A stretch of DNA of 52,200 nt from Candidatus Gottesmanbacteria bacterium. GTDB lineage: Bacteria > Patescibacteriota > Microgenomatia > UBA10105 > UBA927. The position numbers and the translations under genes were made by a program. The notes below the pieces were generated by a model that saw only the letters and a list, made by a program, of their open reading frames with translations, ran no database searches and was not told the DNA's origin. Position 1 is the first letter of the stretch; every line of letters starts with the position of its first letter. The stretch is from NCBI GenBank assembly GCA_023245355.1, contig JAHFKN010000001.1, positions 332,596-384,795 of the forward strand. The letters run 5' to 3'. Positions 39,408 to 48,300 of the stretch are shown here, in pieces.

Positions 39408-40547
39408 TTACCCGCGTTTTCCTGCCGGGACCAGGAGACTTACTGCCGCAACAACCGCGCCGGACCAAATAATCGATGTTTTCCACACCTGTTCTGCTAC
39501 GGAATACTCCCCGAAATACAAATACGGCGCGTAGCTTGCGACCAATCCCAAAGACACGATGACCGCAAACCGCACAAACGCGTGGTGACGCAGGTTCAGC
39601 ACGATAAACGGCAGAATCCATACCCAGTACCAGGGCAGAAATTCACGCCGGAAAAGGACGAGTGACAACCCGATGACCATCGCCGCCAACATCCATTCTT
39701 TCCCCCGTTTAAGCAAGAATACCGGAAGCAAAAATATCGTCATGAATTTAGACGCGATCGACAGAGAAAGGAACAGCCACGCGGTACCGTATGTTTTTTT
39801 CATGTACATATACACAGCCAGCAATGCAAAAGCCACGAGCACGATATCGTTGTGTCCGCTAACCAGTGACTCGATGAGAATCAGCGGATTGAGTGCAAAA
39901 AGTACCAGGCCGTAGGCCACCTGCTTCTTGTTGTCCTGCTCCAGGACGCGCATAAGGCCCCAGCATGCCAGAAGATAAAACCCCGCAATCATGGCTTTGG
40001 TCGCAAACAGCACGAGAATAAACACCCCGAACCCTGCCGCGTACGGCACCAGGCTCAGCAAAATCCACAACGGCGTATATGCGCTGGAAAGATGTGTCCA
40101 CCGCATGAAATTCGTCCACGGATCAATGCCGGCATACTGAAGAGGAGTTACGGTATACGGATTCTGGTGATATACCAATACCGTTTTTGCGGTAAACAAA
40201 TAGTTAAAAAAATCATATGAAAATGCAGCGGGATATGAACATACCAGTATGCCCGCCAGAACAAAAATAATGCGCCACACCAGAGAAAGGCTCACGTCAC
40301 CGCGCGCGGCATACCGAAGCAGTAACCCGTAGAGAATAAACAACGCACCTATGATTACGCCGTACAGGAGAGTGGCAAGCGGGCGCTGGTAAAACCCGAC
40401 ATACTGAAACGCTTTTTCTGCGGTTTGTACGATACTTGCCCGGGAAAGTGTCAGGTTTAAGTCGACTTGGGTATAACTGAAAAGCAACAATGCTGCTGCC
40501 GCTGCTATATACCCCCAGAAAATCCAGCGCATTCCTTTCATACTCAT
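39408..40547 (-). CDS. GT87-like polytopic membrane glycosyltransferase
   Basis: SYPAAFSYDFFNYLFTAKTVLVYHQNPYTVTP...LFALNPLILIESLVSGHNDIVLVAFALLAVYMYMKK; start trimmed to MSMKGMRW (alternative at 40541). Confidence 0.84.
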   Translation of the reverse strand: MSMKGMRWIFWGYIAAAAALLLFSYTQVDLNLTLSRASIVQTAEKAFQYVGFYQRPLATLLYGVIIGALFILYGLLLRYAARGDVSLSLVWRIIFVLAGILVCSYPAAFSYDFFNYLFTAKTVLVYHQNPYTVTPLQYAGIDPWTNFMRWTHLSSAYTPLWILLSLVPYAAGFGVFILVLFATKAMIAGFYLLACWGLMRVLEQDNKKQVAYGLVLFALNPLILIESLVSGHNDIVLVAFALLAVYMYMKKTYGTAWLFLSLSIASKFMTIFLLPVFLLKRGKEWMLAAMVIGLSLVLFRREFLPWYWVWILPFIVLNLRHHAFVRFAVIVSLGLVASYAPYLYFGEYSVAEQVWKTSIIWSGAVVAAVSLLVPAGKRG

Positions 40548-40586
40548 GTAGATATTTGTGTACGCGCGGCCCCGCACAAGATTGCG

Positions 40587-41339
40587 TCAGGCATATTTGC
40601 CCTGCCACGCGTTCAGTCGGATCCTCAACATATCCGTAAGTCCCTGCATGGAATCCTTGATGGGATTTACCCGCCGGGTTTCCACATAATGCCATTCGAC
40701 AGGCACTTCTTTTATCTTATATCCGAGTTTTTTGGCTAAAAACAGCGCCTCAATATCAAATCCGGCAGTTACCATCGGCCCATGGACCTCATGCATGCTG
40801 CCATACAGCTCAAGGCGCGAAAATATTTCCTTGGCGACCATACGTCTGAATCCTTTGAATCCGCACTGTGTATCGGTAATCCCCCGAAGTCCTAAAAACA
40901 AACTCCGCAATATCATGAATCCCCGCGCCATGATCACACGGGAAAGCGGCGCACCCTCTCTCCGTCTGTTCCTGCTCCCGATAACGACATCGAACCCTGC
41001 GTCAAACCACGGTAATAGTTTCTCCAATTCGGAAATGGGAGTCGCCTGGTCTAAATCCGAAAAAACGACGATGGATCCCCGCGCTTTCAGCATGCCGGAG
41101 ATGACCGTCCCCGCCTTGCCGCGATGAGGGTTATGCAGCACGGAAAATCCGCGGTTTGCAGCGGCAAACCCGTCCAGCAGTTTAGGTGAACCGTCAGTGG
41201 AGCCGTCATCGACCAATATCACTTCCCACGCGTAGGATTGATTCTCCAGATACCGCGAAACTTTATCCAGGCTGCCCAAACGGATATTCGTTTCCTCGTT
41301 ATACGAAGGTATGATGACGGATAAAAACGGCCTGCTCAT
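40587..41339 (-). CDS. GT2 polyprenyl-phosphate sugar synthase-like (DPG synthase-like)
   Basis: LSVIIPSYNEETNIRLGSLDKVSRYLE...ILVDDGSTDGSPKLLDGF...VFSDLDQATPISELEKLLPWF..FDVVIGSRNRRREGAPLSRVIMARGF...ITDTQCGFKGFRR. Confidence 0.9.
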   Translation of the reverse strand: MSRPFLSVIIPSYNEETNIRLGSLDKVSRYLENQSYAWEVILVDDGSTDGSPKLLDGFAAANRGFSVLHNPHRGKAGTVISGMLKARGSIVVFSDLDQATPISELEKLLPWFDAGFDVVIGSRNRRREGAPLSRVIMARGFMILRSLFLGLRGITDTQCGFKGFRRMVAKEIFSRLELYGSMHEVHGPMVTAGFDIEALFLAKKLGYKIKEVPVEWHYVETRRVNPIKDSMQGLTDMLRIRLNAWQGKYA

Positions 41340-42916
41340 TTTGATGTATCTCCTTTATAATGGACCAGCCGCATGATTTTGACAAATGATACCTGCCATT
41401 CCCCGTCTATTTGTGCACGGCCGAATCCGGCAACTTCCCATAACGGATGTCCCAGCGGCTTACACTCAGCCTGCTCACAAATGATAATGAGCTGATCGGT
41501 CACGCTTTTACGCTCGGGGTCGATTTGCGCGTTTTCTATCGGAACCGGAGCGTTTCCCCAAATTTCAAAAAAATACCGGTACGCGTGATCCGAATTTCCG
41601 CCGGTTAACAGCGCGAAATTATACGGTTTCCCGTTTGTCTTTTCATACGCGGCTTTGGCAATCATCTGTGCCTGTCCCAGCTGGTTATTCGGAATAAATT
41701 TAAACGGCCTGCCTTCCCAGTTGAGGTATAACAGCCCGATAACGACAGCCATCGCTGCTGCTTTCCCGAGCCAGTGAACCCTGATACTCCGCAATACGAT
41801 GGCAAACAAAAGAAACGGCAGCGCAAAAAATAATCCGAAATAATAATCATAAATACCTTTTTTGTAAAATCCGAACAGAACGACCGGGATGACGAGCCAC
41901 AGGAGAAACAACAGAGCTCCCGCTACCGGAGACGGATCGTTCTTTTTTGTCTTTGTTTCCCCCGGCAGAATTTTTGCAATATAGCCGACCAGCAATCCTA
42001 ACGATGCAAATATCGTAAATTTGATACCGATATCCCACGCGGAGGCAAACACTGCCGGCGCGTTCACGAGTTGTTCAGGCGGCGGAAGCCTGAATACCAG
42101 TCTCCCGAACAGCCGGTATGTTACGTCGGATACGTTTTTCCAGAACATTGCGGGTACCAGACCCGTTCCTTCTCCCTCACGCAAAAAGTTAAATATGGAT
42201 ATCGTGTTGGGAAATCCGTGTCTCAATTCAAATGCCAGAAACGGCCCGTACCCGATAACAAATCCCGCTATCCCGAGAAGATAATACCCGAGCCACTTTT
42301 TCTCATGTCCGTATATCAAAAACCACACGGCCACTACAGGGAACATAAACAGAAAAAGATAATGAAGCTGGAGCCCTACGCCTAGCGACACGCCGATCCA
42401 GAACAGAAGTTTCGGCTTATGGTTGACCACGGCGTGCCAGCAAAGCAAAATCACCAACGTCGAAAAAAACGGCACCAGGTTCGGGTTCCACGACGAACGC
42501 GAATACGCTATCACAAGTGGCGACACACAGTACAGGGAAGCTGCCGTCAGACCGACCCATTCATCGCATACATCACGGCCGAGTCTGTATACCACGTAAA
42601 TCGTAGCAATACCGAATAATGCCACCATCACTGCCGCTCCCGCCGGATTAAGGCCGGATATCCATACAAACGGAAGCATGAAGTAGTAATAAACCGGGCC
42701 CAGGAAAAATCCTCCCACGGACGCGGTCGGACCCAATAAGGTAAATTTATGGTCGACGATCATGTGTTTGATCACCAGCATATCCCGCCCCTCGTCGCCC
42801 AAAAACGTCATGTACTCTGAAATGCGGTACAACCGGAGGTATGCGCCCAGAAGTAAAATGACACACAGCGCTATTACGGGTAAATGCGGGGTAATCCGTT
42901 GAATCAGTTTTGTCAT
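41336..42916 (-). CDS. GT39-like polytopic membrane glycosyltransferase ('WxPN' subfamily)
   Basis: TFLGDEGRDMLVIKHMIVDHKFTLLGPTASVGGFFLGPVYYYFMLP...IAYSRSSWNPNLVPFFSTLVILL. Confidence 0.86.
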   Translation of the reverse strand: MTKLIQRITPHLPVIALCVILLLGAYLRLYRISEYMTFLGDEGRDMLVIKHMIVDHKFTLLGPTASVGGFFLGPVYYYFMLPFVWISGLNPAGAAVMVALFGIATIYVVYRLGRDVCDEWVGLTAASLYCVSPLVIAYSRSSWNPNLVPFFSTLVILLCWHAVVNHKPKLLFWIGVSLGVGLQLHYLFLFMFPVVAVWFLIYGHEKKWLGYYLLGIAGFVIGYGPFLAFELRHGFPNTISIFNFLREGEGTGLVPAMFWKNVSDVTYRLFGRLVFRLPPPEQLVNAPAVFASAWDIGIKFTIFASLGLLVGYIAKILPGETKTKKNDPSPVAGALLFLLWLVIPVVLFGFYKKGIYDYYFGLFFALPFLLFAIVLRSIRVHWLGKAAAMAVVIGLLYLNWEGRPFKFIPNNQLGQAQMIAKAAYEKTNGKPYNFALLTGGNSDHAYRYFFEIWGNAPVPIENAQIDPERKSVTDQLIIICEQAECKPLGHPLWEVAGFGRAQIDGEWQVSFVKIMRLVHYKGDTSK

Positions 42917-42923
42917 CCTAGTA

Positions 42924-44036
42924 TCAGTTATTCTTCCAAATGACTTTGGAATACATGGTGTAATTCCAGATAAGCCCTATCCCGACACCGAGGATATAAA
43001 ACCAGCGGTATACGGACTCACCGAAAAACAGCGTGCCGATAGCAACCGTTCCGGACTGAATAAGCAGCGCGCCTAAACTGGTTGCATTAAACTGTACGAA
43101 TTTCGGAATCACCTTAAACCCCTGAATTCTTTTTCCGCGGAATGTCCAGTTATTATTCAGGAAAAAATTGGATATGATTGCGCATTCTGCCCCCAGCGCG
43201 CTGCCGAATACAGGGTGCACGCCGTTTTTCACAAGCAGTTCCAGAATAGTCGTGTTGATAATAAATCCGACGGTGCCTACCACGGCAAATTTGGCAAATG
43301 ATCCGTGCCGCAGCTGACGCATCCTTGCGGTGATAACGTAAAGCAGCACGTTACGGATATACTGCAACGGCGCAATCTTTGACCTGCCGAAACGACGGTC
43401 GGTAAATTTGATCGGCACTTCCCCTACGGTTGCTCCGGCAAGAATAGCATTATGAAGGAAAGCGATTTGGTACACATATCCGCTGTATTTTGATACTTTC
43501 TGCTTTACTAATTCAAAATATTTCTTTTTCAGCACGCGGTATCCGCCGGTCCAATCGTGTACGCGCGAGAATCCCAGCCCGTAGCGTACGATGGAATTTC
43601 CTACCACGCTGAAAATTTTGCGGTGTATTCCCCAGTTTTCCGGTATGGAGCCGCCGGGAATATACCGGCTTCCGACGACAAAATCCGCGCCGGAGGATAT
43701 TTTTTTGAAAAACTCAGGCAGGCTTGACGGATCATGGGATAAATCAGCGTCCATTTGTCCGATAATGTCCGCGTCCAATTCTTCTATGGCATACGTCATC
43801 CCCCGGAGAAGCGCTTTGCCCAAACCCTCTTTTTTCCCGCTCAACATCGTAACGTTCGGGTGAGTTTTGGCAAAATCCCGGACCTCATTCTGGGTTCCGT
43901 CGGGAGACGTATCGTCTACGACCAGCACGGTGAATGTATACCCTTTGATCGTACGGGTGACATCCACGAGCTTCGTCAGCATGGTTTTGATATTTTCCCG
44001 CTCGTTGTATGTCGGGAGAATGATGACAGCTTTCAT
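42924..44036 (-). CDS. Polyprenol-phosphate mannose synthase-like GT2 fused to C-terminal GtrA-like membrane domain
   Basis: AVIILPTYNERENIKTMLTKLVDV...VVDDTSPDGT...GQMDADLSHDPSSLPEFF..ADFVVGSRYIPGGSIPENWGIHRKIFSVVGN...DWTGGYRVLKK, then KFAVVGTVGFIINTTILELLVKNG...NFFLNNNWTFRGK (GtrA). Confidence 0.93.
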   Translation of the reverse strand: MKAVIILPTYNERENIKTMLTKLVDVTRTIKGYTFTVLVVDDTSPDGTQNEVRDFAKTHPNVTMLSGKKEGLGKALLRGMTYAIEELDADIIGQMDADLSHDPSSLPEFFKKISSGADFVVGSRYIPGGSIPENWGIHRKIFSVVGNSIVRYGLGFSRVHDWTGGYRVLKKKYFELVKQKVSKYSGYVYQIAFLHNAILAGATVGEVPIKFTDRRFGRSKIAPLQYIRNVLLYVITARMRQLRHGSFAKFAVVGTVGFIINTTILELLVKNGVHPVFGSALGAECAIISNFFLNNNWTFRGKRIQGFKVIPKFVQFNATSLGALLIQSGTVAIGTLFFGESVYRWFYILGVGIGLIWNYTMYSKVIWKNN

Positions 44037-44057
44037 ATACGGGTGTGATGATAACCC

Positions 44058-45014
44058 TTAGACTCGTTCTCTCCAGTAGTTGAGAAGGTCCTCAGCAGTT
44101 TTGGTGAAGGGGACTTCCGGCTTCCAACCTGTTTTTGCAACAAATTTGGAATTATCACCGATCAGAATCGGTACATCGGAAGGCCGCATACGCTTGGGAT
44201 CCTGTTTAATTTCTACTTTCACCTTACTCATGCCGAGCATCATATTGAGCACATCCGCAATCTTTATCGACGTGCCCGTTGCGATGTTGTATACCTCACC
44301 CGGATCGCATTTTTCTACTGCCAGCAAATAGGCTCTCACCATATCGCGGACGTCCGTATAATCACGGCTTGCTTCCAGATTACCTACATAAATTACCGGC
44401 TCCTGTTTGCCTTTTTCGATAAGTGCGATTTGTTTTGCAAATGTTGACTCAGCAAACGTGTCACCGCGGCGGGGCCCGGTATGATTGAATCCCCGCGTTC
44501 TGATAATCTTCATCTTGTAGGATTCAAAATACTGGTATCCCAGATAATCCATCGCGAGTTTACTGACGGCATACGGAGAAAGCGGACGCAGCGGATTCGT
44601 TTCCTTGATCGGCACTTCATCTTCATGAACGAGTCCGTACTCCTCTGAAGAACATGCTATCTGGATGACCGGGTCAATACCGACCTGACGCACCGCCTCA
44701 AATACATTCGCGCTGCCGACGATATTTACCTCGAGCGTTACCGCGGGCGACCCCCAGGATGTCGGGACAAACGACTGGGCTGCCAGATGAAATATATAAT
44801 CCGGCTTTATCTTATTTATGGTTGTATACAGACTGTGACTGTCGAGTAAATCCGCATCCTCCAGCTGAAGCTTCGATTTGATGGCTTCAATATGATCCAT
44901 CTTGCTTCGGGGCCGGCTCAAACCGTATACCTCAAATCCCTGGCTCAGCAGCAATTCTGCCATGTGGCTGCCGACAAACCCTGCGATACCGGTGATCAAT
45001 GCTTTTTTAGCCAT
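44058..45014 (-). CDS. NAD(P)-dependent extended SDR, GDP-6-deoxy-4-keto-mannose reductase / GDP-mannose 4,6-dehydratase-like
   Basis: ALITGIAGFVGSHMAELLLSQGFEVYGLSRP; FHLAAQSFVPTSW; CSSEEYG; YAVSKLAMDYLGYQY; RGFNHTGPRRG; ASRDYTDVRDMVRAYL. SD AAGGAGG upstream (45021-45027). Confidence 0.9.
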   Translation of the reverse strand: MAKKALITGIAGFVGSHMAELLLSQGFEVYGLSRPRSKMDHIEAIKSKLQLEDADLLDSHSLYTTINKIKPDYIFHLAAQSFVPTSWGSPAVTLEVNIVGSANVFEAVRQVGIDPVIQIACSSEEYGLVHEDEVPIKETNPLRPLSPYAVSKLAMDYLGYQYFESYKMKIIRTRGFNHTGPRRGDTFAESTFAKQIALIEKGKQEPVIYVGNLEASRDYTDVRDMVRAYLLAVEKCDPGEVYNIATGTSIKIADVLNMMLGMSKVKVEIKQDPKRMRPSDVPILIGDNSKFVAKTGWKPEVPFTKTAEDLLNYWRERV

Positions 45015-45037
45015 ATGATTCCTCCTTAAAAAAATTA

Positions 45038-46333
45038 TTACATTCTTCCGACGCCGTAATACATAAATCCGAGCTCCCGCAAACGAGTGGGCTCGTAAAT
45101 ATTCCTGCCATCAAATAATACCAGATGTTTCATGCCTTTGGCTAGACGGACAAGATCTATTTGCCGGAACTCGTTCCACTCGGTGACAATCGCGACCGCA
45201 TCTGCCCCGTTTGCCGCATCATACGGGTCTTTTGCGAATACGATGCCGTGCGGCAGTTTTGCTTTTGCCTTTTCCATGGCAATCGGATCGAACACCCGGA
45301 TACTTGCGCCCTTGTCCAGAAGCGAGTTAACGATATCTATGGACGGCGCCTCCCGCATATCGTCCGTATCCGGCTTGAATGCAAGTCCCAGGACAGCAAT
45401 GGTTTTCCCCTTCACCGATTTGAAATGGCGGGTAATTTTATCTACGAAATTATTTCTCGCTTCCATATTTACCTCATGCACGGACTTGAGAAGCTTAAAG
45501 TCGTATCCGAATTCGCCTGCGATGGCAATAAGTGCCTTCACGTCTTTGGGAAAACAACTGCCGCCGTATCCTACTCCCGGATACAGGAAGCTTCTCCCGA
45601 TGCGCTTATCAAGTCCCACCCCCTCCAGCACGCGCTCCACATCCGCGCCCACTTTTTCTGCCAAGAATCCGATCGCGTTGGCAAATGATATTTTGGTTGC
45701 CAGCATCGAGTTAGATGCGTATTTGATAAGTTCCGCGGTTTCCACGTTGCACAGCACCTGTTTGCCGTCGATCGATTTGTGCAGTTCGACTAAAATATCG
45801 CGCGCCCTGTCGGAATTGGTTCCGATGACGACACGGTCGGGATGCAATGTATCAGATAGCCCCGTGCCTTCACGCAAAAACTCAGGACATGACGCAATGG
45901 CAAATGAGGATCCTTCCGGTTTATGACGGTTCACAATTTCCGACACTTTCCTGCCGGTACCCGGGGGGACGGTACTTTTCGTGACCACGACTTTGTACCC
46001 GACCAGTGATTTACCGATCTCTTCCGCTGCGGCAAATACCTGGCTCAAATCCGCCTCGCCGCTTGTTTTGGACGGCGTGCCTACGGCGATAAACACAACC
46101 TGAGATGCGGCAATCCCTTCTTTATAATCCAATGTAAATTTGAGCCTGCCTGCGGCAAGATTTCTTTTGAGCAGTTCGTCCAAGCCCGGCTCGTAGATAA
46201 GCGGATCGCCTTTTTTCAGACGCTCAATTTTTTCTTTTGTTCTGCCCACAACCCATACGGTATTGCCCAAATCCGCAAATACTGCTGCGGTAACAAGGCC
46301 CACATACCCGTGTCCGATAAACGAAATGGTCAT
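45038..46333 (-). CDS. ugd: UDP-glucose 6-dehydrogenase family protein
   Basis: MTISFIGHGYVGLVTAAVFADLGNTVWVVG; VVTKSTVPPGTG; SCPEFLREGTGL.D..HPDRVVIG; GVGYGGSCFPKDVKAL; LGLAFKPDTDDMREAPSI. Confidence 0.95.
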   Translation of the reverse strand: MTISFIGHGYVGLVTAAVFADLGNTVWVVGRTKEKIERLKKGDPLIYEPGLDELLKRNLAAGRLKFTLDYKEGIAASQVVFIAVGTPSKTSGEADLSQVFAAAEEIGKSLVGYKVVVTKSTVPPGTGRKVSEIVNRHKPEGSSFAIASCPEFLREGTGLSDTLHPDRVVIGTNSDRARDILVELHKSIDGKQVLCNVETAELIKYASNSMLATKISFANAIGFLAEKVGADVERVLEGVGLDKRIGRSFLYPGVGYGGSCFPKDVKALIAIAGEFGYDFKLLKSVHEVNMEARNNFVDKITRHFKSVKGKTIAVLGLAFKPDTDDMREAPSIDIVNSLLDKGASIRVFDPIAMEKAKAKLPHGIVFAKDPYDAANGADAVAIVTEWNEFRQIDLVRLAKGMKHLVLFDGRNIYEPTRLRELGFMYYGVGRM

Positions 46334-46342
46334 AATCTAGCT

Positions 46343-46371
46343 AGTATACGAAAAATATTGGTGGCTGTACA
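46343..46371 (-). promoter_or_regulatory. Candidate promoter for ugd: TGTACA - 17 bp - TATACT
   Basis: Minus-strand -35-like TGTACA (46366-46371), 17-nt spacer, -10 TATACT (46343-46348), 9 nt before ATG at 46333. Confidence 0.4.
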
Positions 46372-46405
46372 GAGTGCCGGGCCCAAAATAGCCGCGACGC
46401 AATAC

Positions 46406-47287
46406 TCATGCGGCGCCGGAATCTTCCGACTGTTTTACCTGAGTAATTCCGTCATCAAATCCTCTCATAGTCACGCCCAATGCGCGTATTTTGTCATTTA
46501 CCAGCACCGCATACTGCGGGGCGGGAGCGCGATTGGCAAAATACTCCGCAAATGTCGTCGGTTTGACAAGCGACTCGGGATATCCGTACACTTGCGCAAT
46601 TTTTTTTGCGGCATCAAACGGGGAAATTGCCTGACTCCCGACCACATGATAGATGCCCCTGGCATCGGCAGATATAAGCGTATCGACAGCCGTTGCTATG
46701 TCGTCGATAAATGTCGGGACGAACAGCTGATCAGCGGGAGCGATAATTTCCTGACCGGAGATAAAACGCTCCAGCATTTTATGGGCGAAATCTTTTTTTC
46801 CCACGGGATGCGCGCGATAGGGATTTGATATCCGTATAACCAGTCCCTTTTCACCGAGCGCTAACACCCGCTTGGCTCCCTCGGATTTTGTGACAGCATA
46901 CCAACCCAGCGGATGTACGGAATCTTCTTCGGTATAGGACTGCTTTGTGCCGTCGAATGCATAATCCGTATCAACATACAAAAGCCGCTTGCCGGATCTG
47001 ACACATGCTTCGATGATGTATTCCGTTGCGGTGACATTTACCTTCCATGCGGCACTTTGTTCTCCGAGCGTCTTCTCGGCTTCAGCACCCTGTACGTTCG
47101 TATACGCAGCTAAATGCAGTACCCAGGAAGCCTTTGTATCGCCGGTAATCCGGGAAATAATATCGTCGCGGTTTGTGATATCGACACCGTTTTCGAGACT
47201 GTAATTTTCAAACTCGTGCTTCGGGGAAAGAAGTTCCACGATTCTTGATCCGACCAATCCTGACAATCCGGTTCCGAGTATTCTCAT
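46406..47287 (-). CDS. rmlD: dTDP-4-dehydrorhamnose reductase-like (RmlD)
   Basis: Start trimmed to MRILGTGLSGLVGSRIVELL; DGVDITNRDDI; LHLAAYTNVQGAE; VDTDYAFDGTKQSYTEEDSVHPLGWYAVTKSEGAKRVL. Confidence 0.85.
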   Translation of the reverse strand: MRILGTGLSGLVGSRIVELLSPKHEFENYSLENGVDITNRDDIISRITGDTKASWVLHLAAYTNVQGAEAEKTLGEQSAAWKVNVTATEYIIEACVRSGKRLLYVDTDYAFDGTKQSYTEEDSVHPLGWYAVTKSEGAKRVLALGEKGLVIRISNPYRAHPVGKKDFAHKMLERFISGQEIIAPADQLFVPTFIDDIATAVDTLISADARGIYHVVGSQAISPFDAAKKIAQVYGYPESLVKPTTFAEYFANRAPAPQYAVLVNDKIRALGVTMRGFDDGITQVKQSEDSGAA

Positions 47288-48300
47288 GCTGTGTGGGTAT
47301 ACTGTTTGGCATAATACTGGGCATATGCGCCGCTTTTTACCCGCTTCCACCACTCTTCGTGGTCCATGTACCAGCGCACGGTTTTTTCTAGCCATGTGTC
47401 AAAGTCATGCTCCGGTTTCCAGCCCAATTCGTTATAAATTTTTGCCCAGTCGATTGCATACCTGCGGTCATGTCCCGGCCGGTCTTTCACATATTCAATC
47501 TCGCTTTCATTTTTTCCCATCAGGGCGAGAATTTTCCGGATGATACTTAAGTTGTTCACGTCCTCTGTCAGTCCTCCGATACAGTATGTTTCTCCTACCT
47601 TTCCGCGGGAGAGCACGGCATCGATAGCGCGGCAATGATCATCAACATACAGCCAGTCCCGCACATACAGACCGTCTCCGTAGACCGGAACCTTTTTTCC
47701 TTCGATAAGATTGGTTATAGCCAGAGGGATAAGCTTTTCAGGAAACTGGAACGGGCCATAATTATTGGAACAGTTGGTAATTGTGACGGGCAACCCGAAC
47801 GTATGATGATATGCGCGGACTAAATGGTCGCTTCCGGCCTTACTTGCAGAGTACGGACTCCGCGGGTCATAGAGCGTCTGTTCATTAAATTTTTCCGTAC
47901 CTTGAAGCGTGAGCGAACCGAACACCTCGTCAGTCGAAACATGATGAAACCGCTTCACGTTGGCTTTGAGCGCCGCGTCCAGCAATACCTGCGTACCGAC
48001 CACGTTTGTCATGACAAACGGAGCAGCTTCCAGAATCGACCGGTCCACGTGACTTTCCGCGGCAAGATGCACGACCGTGTCGATTCCTTTCATAACGTGC
48101 GTGGCTTGCTCTGCGTTACAGATATCTCCCCGGACAAAGGTATACCCGGGATTTTTTTCGACTGACGCAAGGTTCTCCAGATTCCCGGCGTACGTAAGCT
48201 TGTCAAAGTTTACGATCTCATCTTCGGGATGAGCCGTAAGCCAGTACATGATAAAGTTAGCGCCGATAAATCCGGCTCCGCCGGTTACAAGTAATCGCAT
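47284..48300 (-). CDS. rmlB: dTDP-glucose 4,6-dehydratase (RmlB)
   Basis: Start trimmed to MRLLVTGGAGFIGANFIMYWL; NFDKLTYAGNLENL; HLAAESHVDRSI; VSTDEVFGSL; YSASKAGSDHLVRAYHHTFGLPVTITNCSNNYGPFQFPEKLIPL; DWLYVDDHCRAI. Confidence 0.95.
   Translation of the reverse strand: MRLLVTGGAGFIGANFIMYWLTAHPEDEIVNFDKLTYAGNLENLASVEKNPGYTFVRGDICNAEQATHVMKGIDTVVHLAAESHVDRSILEAAPFVMTNVVGTQVLLDAALKANVKRFHHVSTDEVFGSLTLQGTEKFNEQTLYDPRSPYSASKAGSDHLVRAYHHTFGLPVTITNCSNNYGPFQFPEKLIPLAITNLIEGKKVPVYGDGLYVRDWLYVDDHCRAIDAVLSRGKVGETYCIGGLTEDVNNLSIIRKILALMGKNESEIEYVKDRPGHDRRYAIDWAKIYNELGWKPEHDFDTWLEKTVRWYMDHEEWWKRVKSGAYAQYYAKQYTHTA

Noticed and set aside
45132-45926. 264-aa plus-strand ORF
   Set aside because: Antisense shadow of ugd, whose minus-strand protein has all family motifs; the plus translation is low-complexity Ser/Thr/Pro-rich with no recognizable domain.
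46391-46414. GCCGC/GCGGC inverted repeat near the rmlD stop
   Set aside because: 5-bp stem with a 14-nt loop, overlapping the coding end and without a T-tract; too weak to call a terminator.
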